Below, one piece after another: positions 62,905-64,000 of a DNA stretch of 64,000 nucleotides; the first letter of the stretch is position 1, and every line of letters begins with the position of its first letter. The DNA comes from Antitrichia curtipendula (Eukaryota > Streptophyta > Bryopsida > Hypnales > Leucodontaceae). Below the pieces are notes generated by a model that made no database searches, was not told the DNA's origin, and saw only the letters and a list, made by a program, of their open reading frames with translations. The DNA lies in contig OX579635.1 of assembly GCA_951230915.1 (NCBI GenBank), positions 48,050,001 through 48,114,000 on the forward strand, written 5' to 3'. The position numbers and the translations under genes were made by a program.

Positions 62905-63128
62905 TGTTAAAAACCGTAGTGTGAACGCTCACCATAATATGGTGAGTGACACATGTCATGAGGATAAGGTGAATTCCTCATGATCAATAGGAGAAGACAA
63001 CTATTCATTGTCTCTCTCCTTTCTTCATTGTATATACTTCAAACTCCCTAATGAAGTTTAGTATTCTTTGAATGTATTTTGAGTGTTCTTATTGCTTTGT
63101 GATTTTGTTTTGTATTTTATTTTCAACA
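62905..63128 (+). repeat. Right LTR of Copia element
   Basis: 224 bp, TGTTAAAAACC to TTCAACA, about 96 percent identical to the left LTR and the same length. Confidence 0.95.
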
Positions 63129-63133
63129 GTAAG

Positions 63134-64000
63134 GGTTGGTTTTAGAAAAGGGTTATAATTAGGTGTAGTTATCTAAAGATAGGGTGTTTTAAAATTGTAT
63201 ATCAAATTGCCCTCTACATATAATGTTGAATTATATATTATGTCTTATTTGATGTGGTGCCTCCATAAACCTTTAGAGGTTTGGAAAGTCTTGTTTTGGA
63301 TGCAATATGGTATTTGGGGGATGCAACATAGTGTTATGTATATATCACATAGATGATGTATGAATTGAGGTATCCAATGTTTCATGACAACTCTAATATG
63401 GATCATTATTGCTTCTTGTACAAATTCTAAAAAGTTCCAAAATTGTAATGTATTCTATAGGTTTAGATGTTAAAATAGCATACAAATGAAAGATGCTTTT
63501 AATGTACAACAACCAATTAAATTTGAAGAATTTAAATAGATATATAAACTTATTGAAGATTTAAATCATTAAATTTTTTTATCAATTCAAAAATAAATAA
63601 ATAAACTATAAAATTTTTAAATTAATATGAAAATTTGTTTGTAATTATATTAGAAATTTTAAACATCTCAAATTATTACACATTAAAAAAATCAAAAATC
63701 AAAAACCTTAAAATCCTATTGTTTAAAAATTTAAAGAGACTTGGATATTCATCATAGAAGCGTGCATAATATATCATTTAAAAATTCAAAATGCAATTGG
63801 AAGTGATGTTTGCCAAAGTGGTCACGTACATAGTAAGTCTAAAAGGCATTAGTGTTGATAAACTTGCAATGAAAAATGAAATGTTGAAGTATGGAGATCA
63901 AGTTTTGTAGAATCAATTTTTGAAGTTTGAAGTGAGAAAGAAGTATCCTTCAATTAATTCTTTTTTAAGTTAAATAATTTCAACAAGTCTCTATATATCT
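63134..64000. other. Intergenic, AT-rich
   Basis: No gene or repeat element is recognised to the right end of the window. Confidence 0.5.

Larger units (their letters stand above)
57238..63128 (+). mobile_element. Copia-type LTR retrotransposon, degraded
   Basis: A 5,891-bp element with 224-bp LTRs beginning TGTTAA and ending CAACA, and a 5-bp target duplication. Protein order is gag, protease, integrase, reverse transcriptase, RNase H, which defines Ty1/Copia. The sequence after the left LTR (CGTTATCAGCACG) is in primer-binding-site position. A purine-rich tract (AAGCGAGAAGGAG, 62892-62904) precedes the right LTR. The LTRs differ at about 9 of 224 positions (4 percent), mostly transitions, so the insertion is moderately old. 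Coding regions carry several stops and a frameshift. Confidence 0.95.

Noticed and set aside
1..64000. CRISPR arrays, bacterial operons or viral integrations
   Set aside because: No spacer-repeat arrays, no prokaryotic gene spacing, and no viral structural genes were seen. All reverse transcriptase sequence belongs to the LTR-bounded Copia element.

Overview
The window is nuclear DNA of a land plant. It is AT-rich and gene-poor, with GT-AG introns, a canonical SGT1 gene, a lectin receptor kinase, and CACTA-, hAT-, Copia- and Mutator-like transposons. A seed-free plant (bryophyte, lycophyte or fern) is my best guess, but nothing here proves the lineage.

Layout. 0.5-2.3 kb: broken hAT transposase (minus strand). 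2.3-3.4 kb: non-autonomous CACTA-type element with a 3-bp target duplication; a 72-bp element with the same termini lies at 13.67 kb. 3.4-17.5 kb: AT-rich intergenic DNA with small foldback elements and a poly-C minisatellite. 17.6-19.8 kb: intronless L-type-lectin receptor kinase. 20.56-41.41 kb: a giant (20.8 kb) Mutator-like element. 41.5-48.7 kb: intergenic DNA crowded with small inverted-repeat elements, including four copies of one MITE in 1.5 kb. 52.6-56.0 kb: SGT1 co-chaperone gene in ten exons, apparently intact. 57.24-63.13 kb: Copia LTR retrotransposon with identical-length LTRs, a 5-bp target duplication and a degraded gag-pol.

The giant element is the main discovery. It is bounded by a 10-bp direct repeat (20550-20559 and 41409-41418), GAG-starting terminal inverted repeats, and mirrored subterminal arrays of a GGATGAAAA-like motif. 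Inside are two divergent genes. The minus-strand gene is a zinc-binding/DDE/SWIM transposase with several stops and frameshifts. The plus-strand gene has twelve exons and joins a ParB/sulfiredoxin-like domain, a lysine-rich linker and a beta-class (N6-adenine/N4-cytosine type) DNA methyltransferase fold. The first intron of that gene (about 8.4 kb) is almost entirely a tandem array of about 31 copies of a 255-bp unit with higher-order periodicity; each unit carries short palindromes. The methyltransferase-like gene can be read without any unavoidable lesion, while the transposase next to it is broken.

SGT1 and the receptor kinase are ordinary host genes. I see no functional link between them and the transposons.
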